Assembly: GCA_025529335.1 (NCBI GenBank)
Contig: JAMYHX010000117.1
Coordinates: forward strand, 31,903-95,902
DNA: 64,000 nucleotides
DNA from: Rhizopus sp. PT2906
Lineage: Eukaryota > Mucoromycota > Mucoromycetes > Mucorales > Rhizopodaceae
Direction: 5' to 3'
Each line of letters begins with the position of its first letter. The first letter of the stretch is position 1. The notes beneath the pieces are model-generated. The model saw only the letters and a program-made list of their open reading frames with translations, was not told where the DNA came from and did no database searches. Both the position numbers and the translations under genes were made by a program. Shown here one piece after another: positions 11,213 through 22,580 of the stretch.

Positions 11213-12417
11213 ATGTCGAACATTGCTGACGAGAATCAAATTCCTAAAATCCCAGACCTTTACCTTGCTGTAGGTTGACAAAAAGCAAAAACGTTACAAA
11301 TAGCTCACATTTTGGTGTAGCATTATCGTTTCTTAATCAATCAAGGTCCTGTAGAACTTAGGGAAGAAGCCAAGACAAAGCTTTTTGAGGCTATCAAAGA
11401 GAACAGTAAGAGGAGCTTATGTTAAACATGGACAGCATGCTGATATATTTACTATATTAGACATGGCACCTTTTTACAAGATCATGGTTGAAGAATTACA
11501 GGTACCCTTAGACCAATCCTTTTATAATCAAATGGTGGCAAAGAATGAAGAAGAGTTGAAGCGATTGGACGAAAAAGCCAAAAATGCCGAACAGAATGAA
11601 GGCGAAACAGAAGTGAATGAGGCATTATTAGCAAAGGCAGACTACTATGCCAAAATTGGCGACAAAGTATATGTCATAAGCATCTTTTTGTTCTTTTTCT
11701 TATCATTTTGTATATGTAGGAAAGCGCGCTTGCTGCCTATGATTCTCTGTTAAAGCGATCGATCACGACGGGTACACGCATCGATATCATCTTTACCTTT
11801 GTTCGTATTGGTTTCTTCTTTAACGACAACAACCTTGTTCGTACCAATATTGAAAAACTACGAGAACTGATTGAACAAGGTGGTGACTGGGACCGTCGTA
11901 ATCGATTAAAGGTATATGAAGGCGTCTACTTGATGTCCATTCGTGATTTCAAAGGAGCAGCTGCCCTCTTTGTCGACACCCTCAGTACATTTACGAGCAC
12001 GGAGATTATGTCCTATCAAGATTTTGTCAAATATGCTGTCTTGACCAGTTTAATCAGCATGAAGCGTGTAGATATTAAAAAGAAGGTAAATTTTCTTAAA
12101 TAAGTACGTCCCAAAGCTCATCATTCTTTATGTAGATCTTGGACGCTCCTGAAGTCTTGGAAGTGATTTCTGATATTCCCCACCTTGAAGATTACATGAA
12201 TAGTCTATACAACTGTCAATACTCACAGTTCTTCCGCTCATTAGCAAAAGTTGAAGAGGCACATTTGCGTTCCTCACGTTACCTATTGCCTCACATGCGT
12301 TACTACACTCGTGAGATGCGTATCTTGGCTTATGCTCAATTATTAGAAAGTTATCGATCCTTGACAGTTGCCAGCATGGCACAAGCATTTGGTGTGAGTG
12401 AGGATTATATTGATAGG

Positions 12418-12451
<34 letters not shown>

Positions 12452-12660
12452 TAAAGAGACACACGGTATTAACCCTTTATACTAGGGATCTGTACAAGTT
12501 CATTGCAGCTGGCCGTCTTAACTGCGTTATTGATAAAGTGAATGGTATTATTGAAACAAATAGACCTGATGCAAAGAACGCTCAGTACCAATCAGTGATC
12601 AAGCACGGCGATGTCTTGTTGAATAGAATTCAGAAATTAAGCCGAGTTATTGATGTTTAA
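11213..12660 (+). CDS. RPN7: 26S proteasome lid subunit Rpn7 (PSMD6), PCI protein
   Basis: Start at 11213 (MSNIADENQIPKIPDLYLA), chosen because it opens directly onto the conserved IPDLYLAHYRFL block. Introns follow at about 11270-11321, 11405-11462, 11668-11720, 12088-12135 and 12418-12485; all keep the frame. The protein has N-terminal helical repeats (LRELIEQGGDWDRRNRLKVY, GAAALFVDTLSTFTSTE) and a C-terminal PCI domain with SMAQAFGVSEDYIDR and the tail RIQKLSRVIDV. It is a scaffold of the regulatory-particle lid. The last intron carries a (TA)n microsatellite. It is paired head-to-head with RPN6. Confidence 0.96.
12419..12450. repeat. (TA)n microsatellite in RPN7 intron
   Basis: About 15 TA units directly after the splice donor of the last RPN7 intron. 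The intron still has a good acceptor at about 12485, so splicing is probably intact. Confidence 0.9.
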
Positions 12661-13267
12661 TTGTTCTAATAATAAAAACATGACGCCTATGTGCCCCTCT
12701 TACTATTTTTACTCTATGAATTGGAAATTTGTGAGGATAAAATCACTGACATTATAAGCATGAAATTGTAGGTTGAACGGTAACTTGTGTGAATCTGTTT
12801 GACTGAGTACTTGCTTCATATGCTTCATTTATGGCCAGAGAAAAAGAAAAAGACTAAAAGGTAAAAGAAAATGAGGTTATTATATAATATATTTTCTCAG
12901 CTTTATCATTGGCTAAATAAAAAACAAGTAGTATCAATGCTACCATAGATCACACAAAAAGATCAGGCTATCTCTCTCAATGTGAACCACGTTATTTGGT
13001 TCAATTTCCGACGTAATTTGTTTTATTATGTAAAGTAGTAACATTGTCTTTCTTTTTTACTAGACTGTCTAAACTCTCGTTTTTTTCTTTCTTTCTTTTG
13101 ATTTCTTTTTAAGGTAATAAGTGATATACATTAAAAGAGTGATGGGTAATTATAAGCAAGTGACAAAAAAAAAGGTTCCTTTTATCCTATAAATTATTGT
13201 CATATCTCGCGTATTAATACTCGTTAATTAAGTTTTGTGAATTTGTATAAATGTGTGTCTGTGCGCG

Positions 13268-13291
13268 GGTGTGTGTGTGTGTGTGTGTGTG
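13268..13291. repeat. (GT)n microsatellite
   Basis: Run of GT dinucleotides in the gene-poor interval. An 81-codon frame across it has no protein-like character and is discounted. Confidence 0.85.
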
Positions 13292-13576
13292 CATGTACGT
13301 AAATATAAGAAAAAATGACAAAAGTGGTACAAGATTGACGTTTCAATCAAAAGATCTTGTCACATTATTGGATATAATAATTGATGGTCTAGCTTTTGAC
13401 AGACACAAGTGGAAAAAAAAGAAGGAAAAGGAAAGGGGGAAAAGGTGGAGAGTATACGGTCGAGAAGCGGAGAATGAGCCGAAGAGGGGTATGTAACCAG
13501 GTTCATATGAGAAAGGTAACCATTTATGTATCTATTCTCCTTTTTTGAGTCAAGGAAATTTTACAGAATCTAATGG

Positions 13577-13589
13577 GTTGCTAAGCAAC
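13577..13589. promoter_or_regulatory. RFX/Crt1-type X-box-like palindrome
   Basis: The 13-nt sequence GTTGCTAAGCAAC is a perfect inverted repeat with one central base; both half-sites match RGYAAC, the half-site bound by RFX-family factors such as Crt1/Rfx1. A chance occurrence is possible. It lies 876 bp before the small candidate gene at 14453. Confidence 0.35.
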
Positions 13590-14452
13590 GTCAGCAGACA
13601 GGGTCATTAGTTCAAAAGTGGCGTCAAAGAGCCAAACATGTATGTCTGGAAGGGCGAAAAGTTAGCTGTTGTTGGGTGTGTGTAACTATGGTTTTTCCAG
13701 AATTACTTGCTTGGACCAAGGTAAGTGCCAAGAGAGAGAGAACGGGGAGCTATGACCACCATTTGAGTGGTCTAATTTGTACCACAAATCAGGGTATCAT
13801 CGTATGATAAGCGCAAGTAAGGTAATAAGAAAAGGAATAAGACTAAAAGAGAAAAATGGTAAAGTGAGCACGTGCGAGTAAAGACGTATTATTGTTTTCT
13901 AACTCATATATGTACGACTCGATGTGAGGGAATTGGCCAAAAAGTGGGAAACCTTACGATGGCACGCTTCTCCTACGACGCCTTTGGTATTTAGTGACAT
14001 TAACCAATGTCGCTGTTTGATCTTGACAAAGAGAGAGAAAAGTCCCTGATTATCAACTATCTACAATAATTGACCATATTTGAGAAAAGAACAGGTGCAA
14101 TTGCGTACACTGACCTTTCAGCAAAGTAATGATGGATAATTCGACGATGATATATCTTTTTATATATAGTTTGACATATTTCAAGTGACATTCTTAACGT
14201 CTTACATGATATCGGTGGCTCTCATATTGTGCCACTTTTCAAAAACAAATAGAGATTTAAACCTCCTAATTTTATATAAATACCCATTACCGAACTTTTT
14301 CAGGGTTTCTTTCATTCTACTTTTCTTCTTTCTTTTCTTTATATCTGCCTATATCTGTCCTTCAAGCCAATTTAGAAGATACACGAAAAAAGAGATAGAT
14401 CGATATACTGCATATCCTCTTCTTACTGTATTCAACAAAGTTCAAAATGTAA

Positions 14453-14744
14453 ATGATTGTCATTTTGGACACAGTATGCTAATGTCTATATAGAAACGAC
14501 TAGAACCCCCTTGAATACACAGTATATATGTATGATACCATTTTTCCATTAATTGTAGTATAGACAACGCCAATCTTGTGTGCAGATTCAAAATCTTTTT
14601 GTTTTGTGCTATACACTTTATACAAAACCAATGTTGATTGTAATGGATGATCGATTTCAATTGCTATGTAGACGACCACGCCCCAACAATCCAAAGCCCC
14701 CTCCACGTCCTGCTCCTCCTCGTCCAACTTCGCCAGAAAACTAA
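14453..14744 (+). CDS. Candidate small two-exon gene, Pro/Arg-rich C-terminus
   Basis: Weak candidate. A TATA-like element near 14273 and a C/T-rich leader precede ATG 14453. Exon 1 (14453-14473) encodes only seven residues. A GTATGC donor and TAG acceptor remove 85 nt, and exon 2 (14559-14744) stays open to a stop, giving about 68 residues. The end is basic and proline-rich (RRPRPNNPKPPPRPAPPRP). A minimal ATG-TAA upstream ORF abuts the start. An alternative splice at 14449 would instead end a longer hydrophobic frame that begins near 14185. No family recognised. Confidence 0.28.
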
Positions 14745-15011
14745 TGTATTTATACTGTTGCCATTCATTGTCTTGAAATCAGACCTATATCCTAAAGTTG
14801 TTTGTATTTATTATATATTTATGTGTTTGTATATTTTTTTATGTTTTTACTCTATGCCATATTCTAAATAATAATATGTCTACTATATCCAAAAATATGT
14901 GTACGTGGTAGATTTTGGGCCCTAATTGACACTCTTCCTTTTTTTGGGTTTGTCGTTATACTCATCTGTACTCACACCCACACAGAGGCCACTTTTTTTC
15001 CTTTTGATCGA

Positions 15012-15221
15012 TTACACGTGCTTTTTTAAAAATGCAAATTCACGTTCTATGTACGCCAGCTCGTCTGTACACTGCAGATGGTGTTTCCTCTGATCTCTTG
15101 AGCCATCAAGCATTTGTTTTCTAATACGTTTGAATAGTGTATATAAACGATGTTTAGTTATTTGGATATGCCTACATAAAAATGCGCTATTGTATTTTGA
15201 TATACTCTCTCTAGATTTCAA
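15012..15221 (-). CDS. Hypothetical small ORF, basic helical
   Basis: An open frame of 69 codons whose second half (LFKRIRKQMLDGSRDQRKHH to the stop) is strongly charged and predicted helical by eye, unlike most chance frames here. No recognised domain and no clear promoter. Further 5' exons are possible but cannot be fixed from sequence alone. Confidence 0.2.
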   Translation of the reverse strand: MKSRESISKYNSAFLCRHIQITKHRLYTLFKRIRKQMLDGSRDQRKHHLQCTDELAYIEREFAFLKKHV

Positions 15222-15664
15222 ATGGAGCTAAGTATAAGGAACAAGTTAGATCACAGAAAGTTTAAAACAGAAGGTATACTTATTTTTTTTTAGAAACGCT
15301 GTTATAATGACTATATAGAAAATCATCATGTTATAGTAAGAGGGCACGCGTTTTTTGTTTTGTCATGGTAACTACAGCTTTGCAATCAAAGCGGATCGGC
15401 CAAGTGGGAGATTAGTAACCTTATGTTGACAACATTGACACAAAATATAGCTAATATAATCTCGATTGTATGACGATAATTCCATTTGACAGATTTAAAA
15501 GATAAAGTGCCAAAGATTCACATTTTTGGGTTATGGTTTGTTCCATGACGGTTCAGTCTTATGCACACGCTTTCTTGTAGCATGTTGCACATCAATACGC
15601 ACAAACATCTATCTTCTCGCTTTTTTGTTCATATGCAATCGATTGTTTGTCACACACGCATAGA

Positions 15665-15853
15665 ATGAAACTCTATCTTTGGAAAGCAAGCCCTCTCAGT
15701 GCGTAAGTTCGTTTTGCCTACCTTGTCTTTAACTTATTTCCTCATTGTGTTTGATATAAAGATTATCTCTAGGGTGAACGTGTGTTTTGATTGCACTTTA
15801 GCTTTATAAGATCCATTATCAATCTCGACAAGAAGAAACTATTGAAGTCGTAG
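15665..15853 (+). CDS. Candidate tiny spliced ORF (~29 aa)
   Basis: ATG 15665 begins MKLYLWKASPLSA and runs into a strong GTAAGT donor at 15703. An acceptor near 15801 (CACTTTAG) restores the frame into a short basic tail (LDKKKLLKS) ending at 15853. The strong donor is the main evidence. The product would be very small; it could equally be the 5' part of a non-coding or longer spliced transcript. No homologue recognised. Confidence 0.18.
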
Positions 15854-16142
15854 TTGATATTGTTTTCTTATATTTTTCTTGTTCTTAAGTCTATATATAC
15901 ATATACTATTATACTCAACATATTATATCATCTTTACTAAAGCAATATGTTGCTTCTGTTTTACTCCAACGTGGTCGAGAGGAACAAACCTAAAGAGACC
16001 TTGAAATAACTAAACTCCAGGCTGCCAAACTTATATTCTCTCCTTTTTATTTTTTTTCTTTGCTTGGATGTAATTTAAAAAAAAGAAAAAATAAAGAAAT
16101 TGAAAAGTTGATCTAATAGGCGGGTTTCTTTTTTTATTTTTT

Positions 16143-16170
16143 ATTCTTAGAATTTTTGAATTCTAAGAAT
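16143..16170. repeat. Perfect 12-bp inverted repeat with 4-nt loop
   Basis: Arms ATTCTTAGAATT and AATTCTAAGAAT flank TTTG. The stem is perfect but AT-rich. It follows a T-rich stretch (16126-16142) and lies next to no recognised gene. Confidence 0.8.
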
Positions 16171-17072
16171 TTCAAACTTTAATAAAACAGTGTTAATCTT
16201 ACCCCCTGTTTTTTCATTTAATTTTATTTAATTTATTTATAATCAACAATAACCAGTCATAATCTATTAGTATCCATATTTCAAGACTACATAAATAAAG
16301 AAAGGGAAAGAATGAAAGATAGGAAAATGATAAAAGGAGAGAAAGAGGAGTCCAAAAGGGGAAAAGGGCCGGTGCCCTATCTGTTCGTTAGAATAGCAAA
16401 CTATACTGAACACACATCTTAAACTAATTTTATTATTTGCCACGGTTGTTGTTTCGGTTAAACAATTAATACCATTCAAATAGCTTTGTCTTTTAACTCC
16501 TTTTTTACTGGATTTATAATTCACAATTAGGTATATCTGGGGAGAAAATCTATTTAAGAGACAGTTAGTGTTCCGGAATTAAGGTTACACTAACGCTAAT
16601 ATGCAACAGCTATGTTGAGCCCTCATTTCAAAGTCCACTTAAAAGTGTATGGTGTCAGATATATCTCGGATGAAAGTTACAAGTGACGATCTTTTTCGAT
16701 TTATTTAAAGAACTATATTTAGGCAAATCAACCAAATCATTGGGTAAAATTAATGAAAAAAAGAACAATTCCGGGCGGGGATCTTGACAGGGGGTTGGTA
16801 GAGTGGATGAAAAGATTGGCAGCTCGTTGTGAAACCCTAGCTATAAAAAAAAGCATGCTTATTCTGTTATAGAAAAAGAAAATGAAATGAAAAGCAATGC
16901 CTTATAGATTTTATTTTCAAGACGCGTCATTCCAAGCGCGTACTTTTTTTTTTCTCTTTCTCTTTCTCTCTTTTTATCTCTCTCTTTTTTTTTTATCTAT
17001 CCATTGCTTTGCTTTTTGTGTTTATTGTTTTTCTATTATTTCATCATTGGAAAACGTAGATCAAGAGTCACA

Positions 17073-17365
17073 ATGACAACAAAGCAAAAAAAAAAAAATC
17101 AAAGCGTTTCCTTATTTTGCGCTTTGTACACCCTTTTCTTCCCAAATTATATATGAGAGTGCGCCCATTCAATGTTTATCCAAAACGAAGCAATGCTTCA
17201 ATGCACTCTTTAGGCACATGTTGGTCAACTTTTTTGCCAAGACCAGATCAAGCAGATCGTGCTCCGTTAGTTACCCAGGTTAACTCTTTCGGTCATTTTA
17301 TTTTATTAAAGAGAATTCCCCTTTTTCCCATGTCAGAGCTTAAAAGTAGGAAATTGCCTCTTTAA
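17073..17365 (+). pseudogene. Candidate small gene with a frame break at an A13 tract
   Basis: A textbook local start context (long C/T tract 16945-17000, then ATG 17073, MTTKQKK) enters an A13 homopolymer at 17086-17098. In the given frame it stops after 27 codons at 17156. In the neighbouring frame an open stretch runs to 17365 with a plausible composition (VRPFNVYPKRSNASMHSLGT and onward). Either the homopolymer length is wrong or variable, or the second frame is chance. No family recognised. Confidence 0.22.
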
Positions 17366-17551
17366 GGCAGCTCCTTTCACTTCCGAAATTTCATTTGACT
17401 GTAACACAACGTCTAATATTTTTAATCCGTTCACTTTTATGCAGTGCAACTTGGATTGAGGCAGCGAACAAGACAAAAAACCAGACACGGTCCTTGAATT
17501 TGTGACAAGGAAAATAAGTAGTGAGAGAGAGAGAACTGCACATGTTTCCAA
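17333..17551 (-). CDS. Hypothetical small ORF with signal-peptide-like start
   Basis: 72 codons from ATG 17551. The first 20 or so residues (METCAVLSLSLLIFLVTNS) resemble a signal peptide, and the rest contains two cysteines. However, the hydrophobic core is partly produced by a GAGAGA microsatellite read as Leu-Ser, and the frame overlaps the candidate on the other strand. Low confidence. Confidence 0.15.
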   Translation of the reverse strand: METCAVLSLSLLIFLVTNSRTVSGFLSCSLPQSKLHCIKVNGLKILDVVLQSNEISEVKGAALKRQFPTFKL

Positions 17552-19150
17552 TCTTAATATCGATCAGATCGGAATATGATAAAATATATACAAATATACC
17601 CTCTCTCGTCTATATTGCTTCTGTTGGATGCGCACTTTTTAAATTGATGATGCAAGAAGCAAGTAAATGAAAATTAACAAGTCCGTTTGTATACACAAAT
17701 AACTCGAGGTAGATCTGACTGGTAAAAATTTCAAAATATAGAGTATGAAAAGGAGCTACACGTGTGAATGAGATCAGCTGCCATTGTGGGCTATCACTGT
17801 CTTTTTTTTTATCGGATAAATATTTATGTGAGAATCACACATTATGGGCCAAGGCTAGCCTAAGATAGTGACCGTGCGTGCTTATTGGTATTGATTAGTC
17901 ATACAGCGTGTCCCAAAGACGAATATATGCAACATATGAAAATCAATGCCATTCGTTATTCAGACAGAAGTGGCCGCATTGATTTATTAAAAATAAACTT
18001 TCACCCTTGTGAACACTCCACTACAGAATGAGATTTACGCTGTATACATAACATTGTTCAATTTGGTGCTGGCGGATACGTTATCTCAAAATATTCTAAT
18101 AACAAGCTTTTTACAAGGTATTCATGTAAGCAAATCATATAATGTTACTTTTTTCTTTTTCTAATGACGATCGTAAAGTAACTTTTGGAGAAACCAAAGA
18201 CATATCGATATATCGAATATAGGAAATCCTGCCCGGAAAATGAAATATCTAGAGTTGGTAGCCGAATGTCCTAAGCCTTTTTTTGTTTTTGAAATGGAAA
18301 GTTGAATTTCAGCCAATAACATTCATTCGACAGAAAGTGAGCCCTGAGTCAAAGCTTGTGTAAAGTTTTTGAGAATAGACCTAATATTCATAGCCGATAA
18401 AGCTATGGAGCTGATTAAAACGAATAAGAAGACACTTAACTTTATAGCTTATAACAAGACAAAAAGAATTCTTTAAAAGATAGGTCAACACTTGCCACTG
18501 TTGAAGATATTTCCCTCATTTTGCAAATAAATCGCTTACAATAGAGTAATGACTATCTATTGAAAACATTTTTGATGACCTGAAAATACGCAAAAGCATC
18601 AATTTTTATAAAAGTTATCAAGAACTAAGTGTGAATATATTATTTTAATATATCTACAACTGTATATGTAGCGTGTCATGTATGCTCGCATATAGTTTGA
18701 ATCTGAAGGAGATTAGGACCCACCAAAATCAAAAGCAGCCTGTATATTACGAAGAAATGAATGTTTTAAAACTATTATTGATATGAACTGGTTAAAGCTA
18801 TATCTTTAAATTGACTTTTGAGTAAGGATATTCAAGGTATATCGTTACATCAGCAATATCAACCTCTTTTTTCAGGAATCTAGCATTTGTCACGTTTATG
18901 TTTACTGTCATGTTTTTTTTTGCCATTGGAGTATCCTCCTTGTACCTTACAAATCTTTGTCTCACCATGCTCAACTACAGTCATCAAGTCTACTGCTGTT
19001 TATAAACTGGAGTAGAAACAAACAAAGCATATACCAATTGTAAAAAGAATTGGTAAGTTTAATACGGGAAGGAAATCAAATGGACCTGATTCCTTCAAGC
19101 AAATTTTATTATAAAGCAAGTTTCAATTTACATTATGTATACAAAGACAT

Positions 19151-22100
19151 CTAATTTACGAGTCCAGCTTCTTTCGCCATAGAGTAAAAGATGGATTGTT
19201 TATCTTGTATCAGTTTCTCAGGGGCATCGAACTCGGCAATACTACCCTTATCCAAGACTAAAATGCGATCAGAGTCCATGACTGTGTTGATTCTGTGAGC
19301 GATTGTCAAAATGGTGCAGTGAGAAAACTGACGACGGATGGTTTCCTGAATGATAGCATCTGTTTCAACATCAATCTATCAAAATAAAAATGAGTTCTAG
19401 TGCTTGTTTTTATAACAAATCAACTTACAGCAGCTGTCGCTTCATCCAATATCAAAATCGTCGTACGACGAAGGAGCGCTCGGGCCAGACAAATCAACTG
19501 ACGCTGACCGACTGAAAAGTTTTCACCGCCTTCGAGAACGACTGCATTGAGTTTACCGTCCAACTTGGATATGTGTTCATGAAGATGTGAATGCTGCAAG
19601 GCTTGCCAGATCTGAGCATCATCGTGGGCACCAAAGGGATCCAAGTTTTCACGAACAGTACCAGCAAACAGGACAGGGTCTTGAGGAATAATCGTCAATC
19701 GTGAACGAAGGTCAAACAGACGTAAGCTAGAAATGTCGACACCGTCAATAAAGATTGATCCCTTGGCGGCTTCGACAATACGGAACAAACTCAAGCTGAG
19801 CGAGCTCTTGCCAGCACCTGTGCGGCCGACGATACCAATCTTTTCTTTGGCTGCGACCGTGAACGAAAGGTTTCTGAGAGCCAAGTCCAATCCAGGGCGA
19901 TAGCGGGTAGCATAATCACGGAACTCAATCACACCCTTTTCTGGCCACATGGGGCTCACGCCACGAACAGCGTTGTATTTCTCAGTAGGTAAGTCAATGT
20001 ATTCCTTCACACGTTCGACTGACACGATGTTGGTTTCGATTTCACAGTACTGGCGAATAACCCAGTTGAGAGCTTGTGTGACACTAAGGGCATAAGACAC
20101 AGAAAGACCGACAAGGCCGGCATCAATCGCCGCTCCACCGTACAGGATGCCAAGGACAGCAAAAAGAGAAGCGCAAAGGATGATGATCGAGCCAAGGAAT
20201 TCGAGACGGACGGCGAGCCAGCGATTACAAGAGATCGAGGGATAGTACGCTCTCTGGTTGTCATCCAATCGGTTTTCATTTTCGAAAATGAAGCGGCGTT
20301 GTTGTTCGTAGGCACGGATCGTCGATACGCCCGAGATCGTTTCTTGGAAGTGAGAATAGATGGGACTCTTGCCAACAGAGTCCAGGCGCTTGAGTTCACG
20401 AGAGGTGGCCAGGTAGTAGCGTTGGATATAGATGTAAATGGCACCCAAAGGAAGCACCATGATCATAAAAGCAGGTGTCGAGAAGGCAATGATCAGGATG
20501 GTTGAGATGACGGTAAACAAGACACGGAAGTAACCGCTAAAGGTTCGAGGCAACAGTTCGTCAATTGTGTGCTGATCCTTGCTGAATCTGTTCAATATAC
20601 GGCCCAGAGGTGTCGTGTCAAAGAAAGACATGGGTGATCGAATGACGGTATCGAGCATGTTGGAGTGTAAGACACGAGCAGAACGAATGGCACAGTAGAC
20701 CCAAAGGATAAGTGTCTGGATCATCGAGAGAATGGTGGAGGACCAACCGATCAAGGCATAGATACCCAAGTAGAACCATACGCGGTCGTTGTTGCCTGTC
20801 TCTAGGTTTACAGAGGACCAGTGTTTGAGCCAGAGATTGGTGCCTACAGAGGCAAGCTGAGAGAGGGCCAAGAGGCCGAGGACAGCGATGACGCCGTAAA
20901 AGGAGCAAGACTTGGCATATTCTTTGTAAACGTCCCAGGTGACACTACCCTTTGCACTCTCTTCAATCGTCATCAAACGTGTATTATCTGTCTTTGCCGT
21001 ATGCTTCTTCTTTGACAGGGAGGCAAGTGATGCACGACGAAGTGTTGTGGCACTCATGATAGACGCCTCACTGTTCAAACGACGACGACGACGGGTTAAA
21101 GACGCATCTTCTTCACGAGGAACCAGGTCAACAGAAGCCGTTTCTTCATGAAGGATGTCTTCATCGTGGCCTTCAATCGTCTTCAAGTCTTCACTGGATT
21201 CGTCGGATGAAGTGGATTTCTTGCCAAAATCAGTAATAAGCTGGTATAGTTCGGCCTTTTGACTCATCAAATCGTTGTAAGTACCGATCGCACCAACTTG
21301 TCCGTTACGAAGCATCATGACTTGGTCTGCACGAGACAAGAATGAAATACCATGGGTGACTAGTACACGTGCCTTGTTCTTGAGAATACCTTCAGGGCCA
21401 ATCACATGGTCAAAAATGTGTCTTCCTACATGAGCATCCACCGCACTCAGAGGATCATCCAGTAAGTAAATGTCTGCACGAGCATAGATCGCACGAGCCA
21501 ACGATACACGCGCCTTTTGACCGCCGGACAAGTTAATACCACGCTCACCAATCTCTGTCTGATCGCCACCACTCAGAATGGAGATATCGGTCTTGAGTGA
21601 ACAGGCCTCAATGACCCTTTCATAAAACTCAGGGTCCCATCGATGACCAAAGACAATGTTCTCACGTAACGTCGCATTCATCACCCAGGGTTGTTGAGGC
21701 ACATATGCAACCGAACCGCGCAGGATGACTTCACCACCCACCTTGATCGTATCACCCAGGAGTGCGCTAATCAATGACGACTTACCAGCACCCACACGAC
21801 CGACGACGGCCGTCAATTCTCCCTTCTTGATGGTCAAGTTAATATCTTTCAAAACAGGCTCAGGATCTTCTTCGTTCCATTTAAACTCGCCATGGTTAAT
21901 TTCGACCAAGGGCGTGCTGGATGTATAGGTGGTGTCGAGTCGATAGTCAAGACGTGTGACAGCATGAGGATCGAGTTCAGGAGAGGCAAGATATTTTTCG
22001 ATACGGTACAGGGACACAGACGCTTCGATCATGGACGTGATCACGTTAGGGAACACGTTCAATGGGAACTGCAGCAAGCCAAACAGTGCAATTGCCACAA

Positions 22101-22542
22101 ACGCAATGTCGCTTGACAAGGGTACGTCTGAGATCGACACATAGACGGCAAACGTCGAGAGCGATACAAAGAAGGGAACAGACATCCATGTGAAGTTTTG
22201 AACGGCAGATAAGACACCAATCTTCTTTAGCGTAGCTAGTTCCAAATCGTTACGGATGAAATTGATCTTTTCCAAAAAGGGTGTTTCCCAGGCGTACAGT
22301 TTGATCACGCGAATGCCGTTCAAGATTTCGTTCATTAGCTTGACTCTTGCGTCCTTGTTGCCCATCTGCGTCTTTTGGTAGGTACGCATCTTGCGAGCAA
22401 TATAGGTGTTTAGTGGAATAGCCAAGATAAGTACAGCAAGGCCAGCGCCCACACTAGGTCCCATCGTGTTATACAACAAGAATAAGGCAATGACGATCTG
22501 TAAAGGACCACTCCATACTATTTTCAAAATATGTTGGCCACT

Positions 22543-22580
<38 letters not shown>

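Larger units (their letters stand above)
12661..19150. other. 6.5-kb gene-poor interval
   Basis: The longest stretch without a recognisable conserved gene. It has several promoter-like segments (TATA-like TATATAAAT near 14273, long C/T tracts at 16945-17000) and weak small-ORF candidates, listed separately at 14453, 15012, 15665, 17073 and 17333. It also holds a (GT)n run at 13268-13291, an E-box CACGTG at about 13869, an RFX-like palindrome at 13577 and a 12-bp-stem hairpin at 16143. The stretch 17.6-19.1 kb shows nothing I can name. I found no tRNA or snRNA signature by eye. Confidence 0.5.

Noticed and set aside
13251..13496. 81-codon frame with Cys-Val repeats
   Set aside because: Product of the (GT)n microsatellite.
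15961..16060. Possible tRNA-like A-box (GTGGTCGAGAGG)
   Set aside because: No matching B-box (GGTTCRANTCC) or cloverleaf pairing found downstream.
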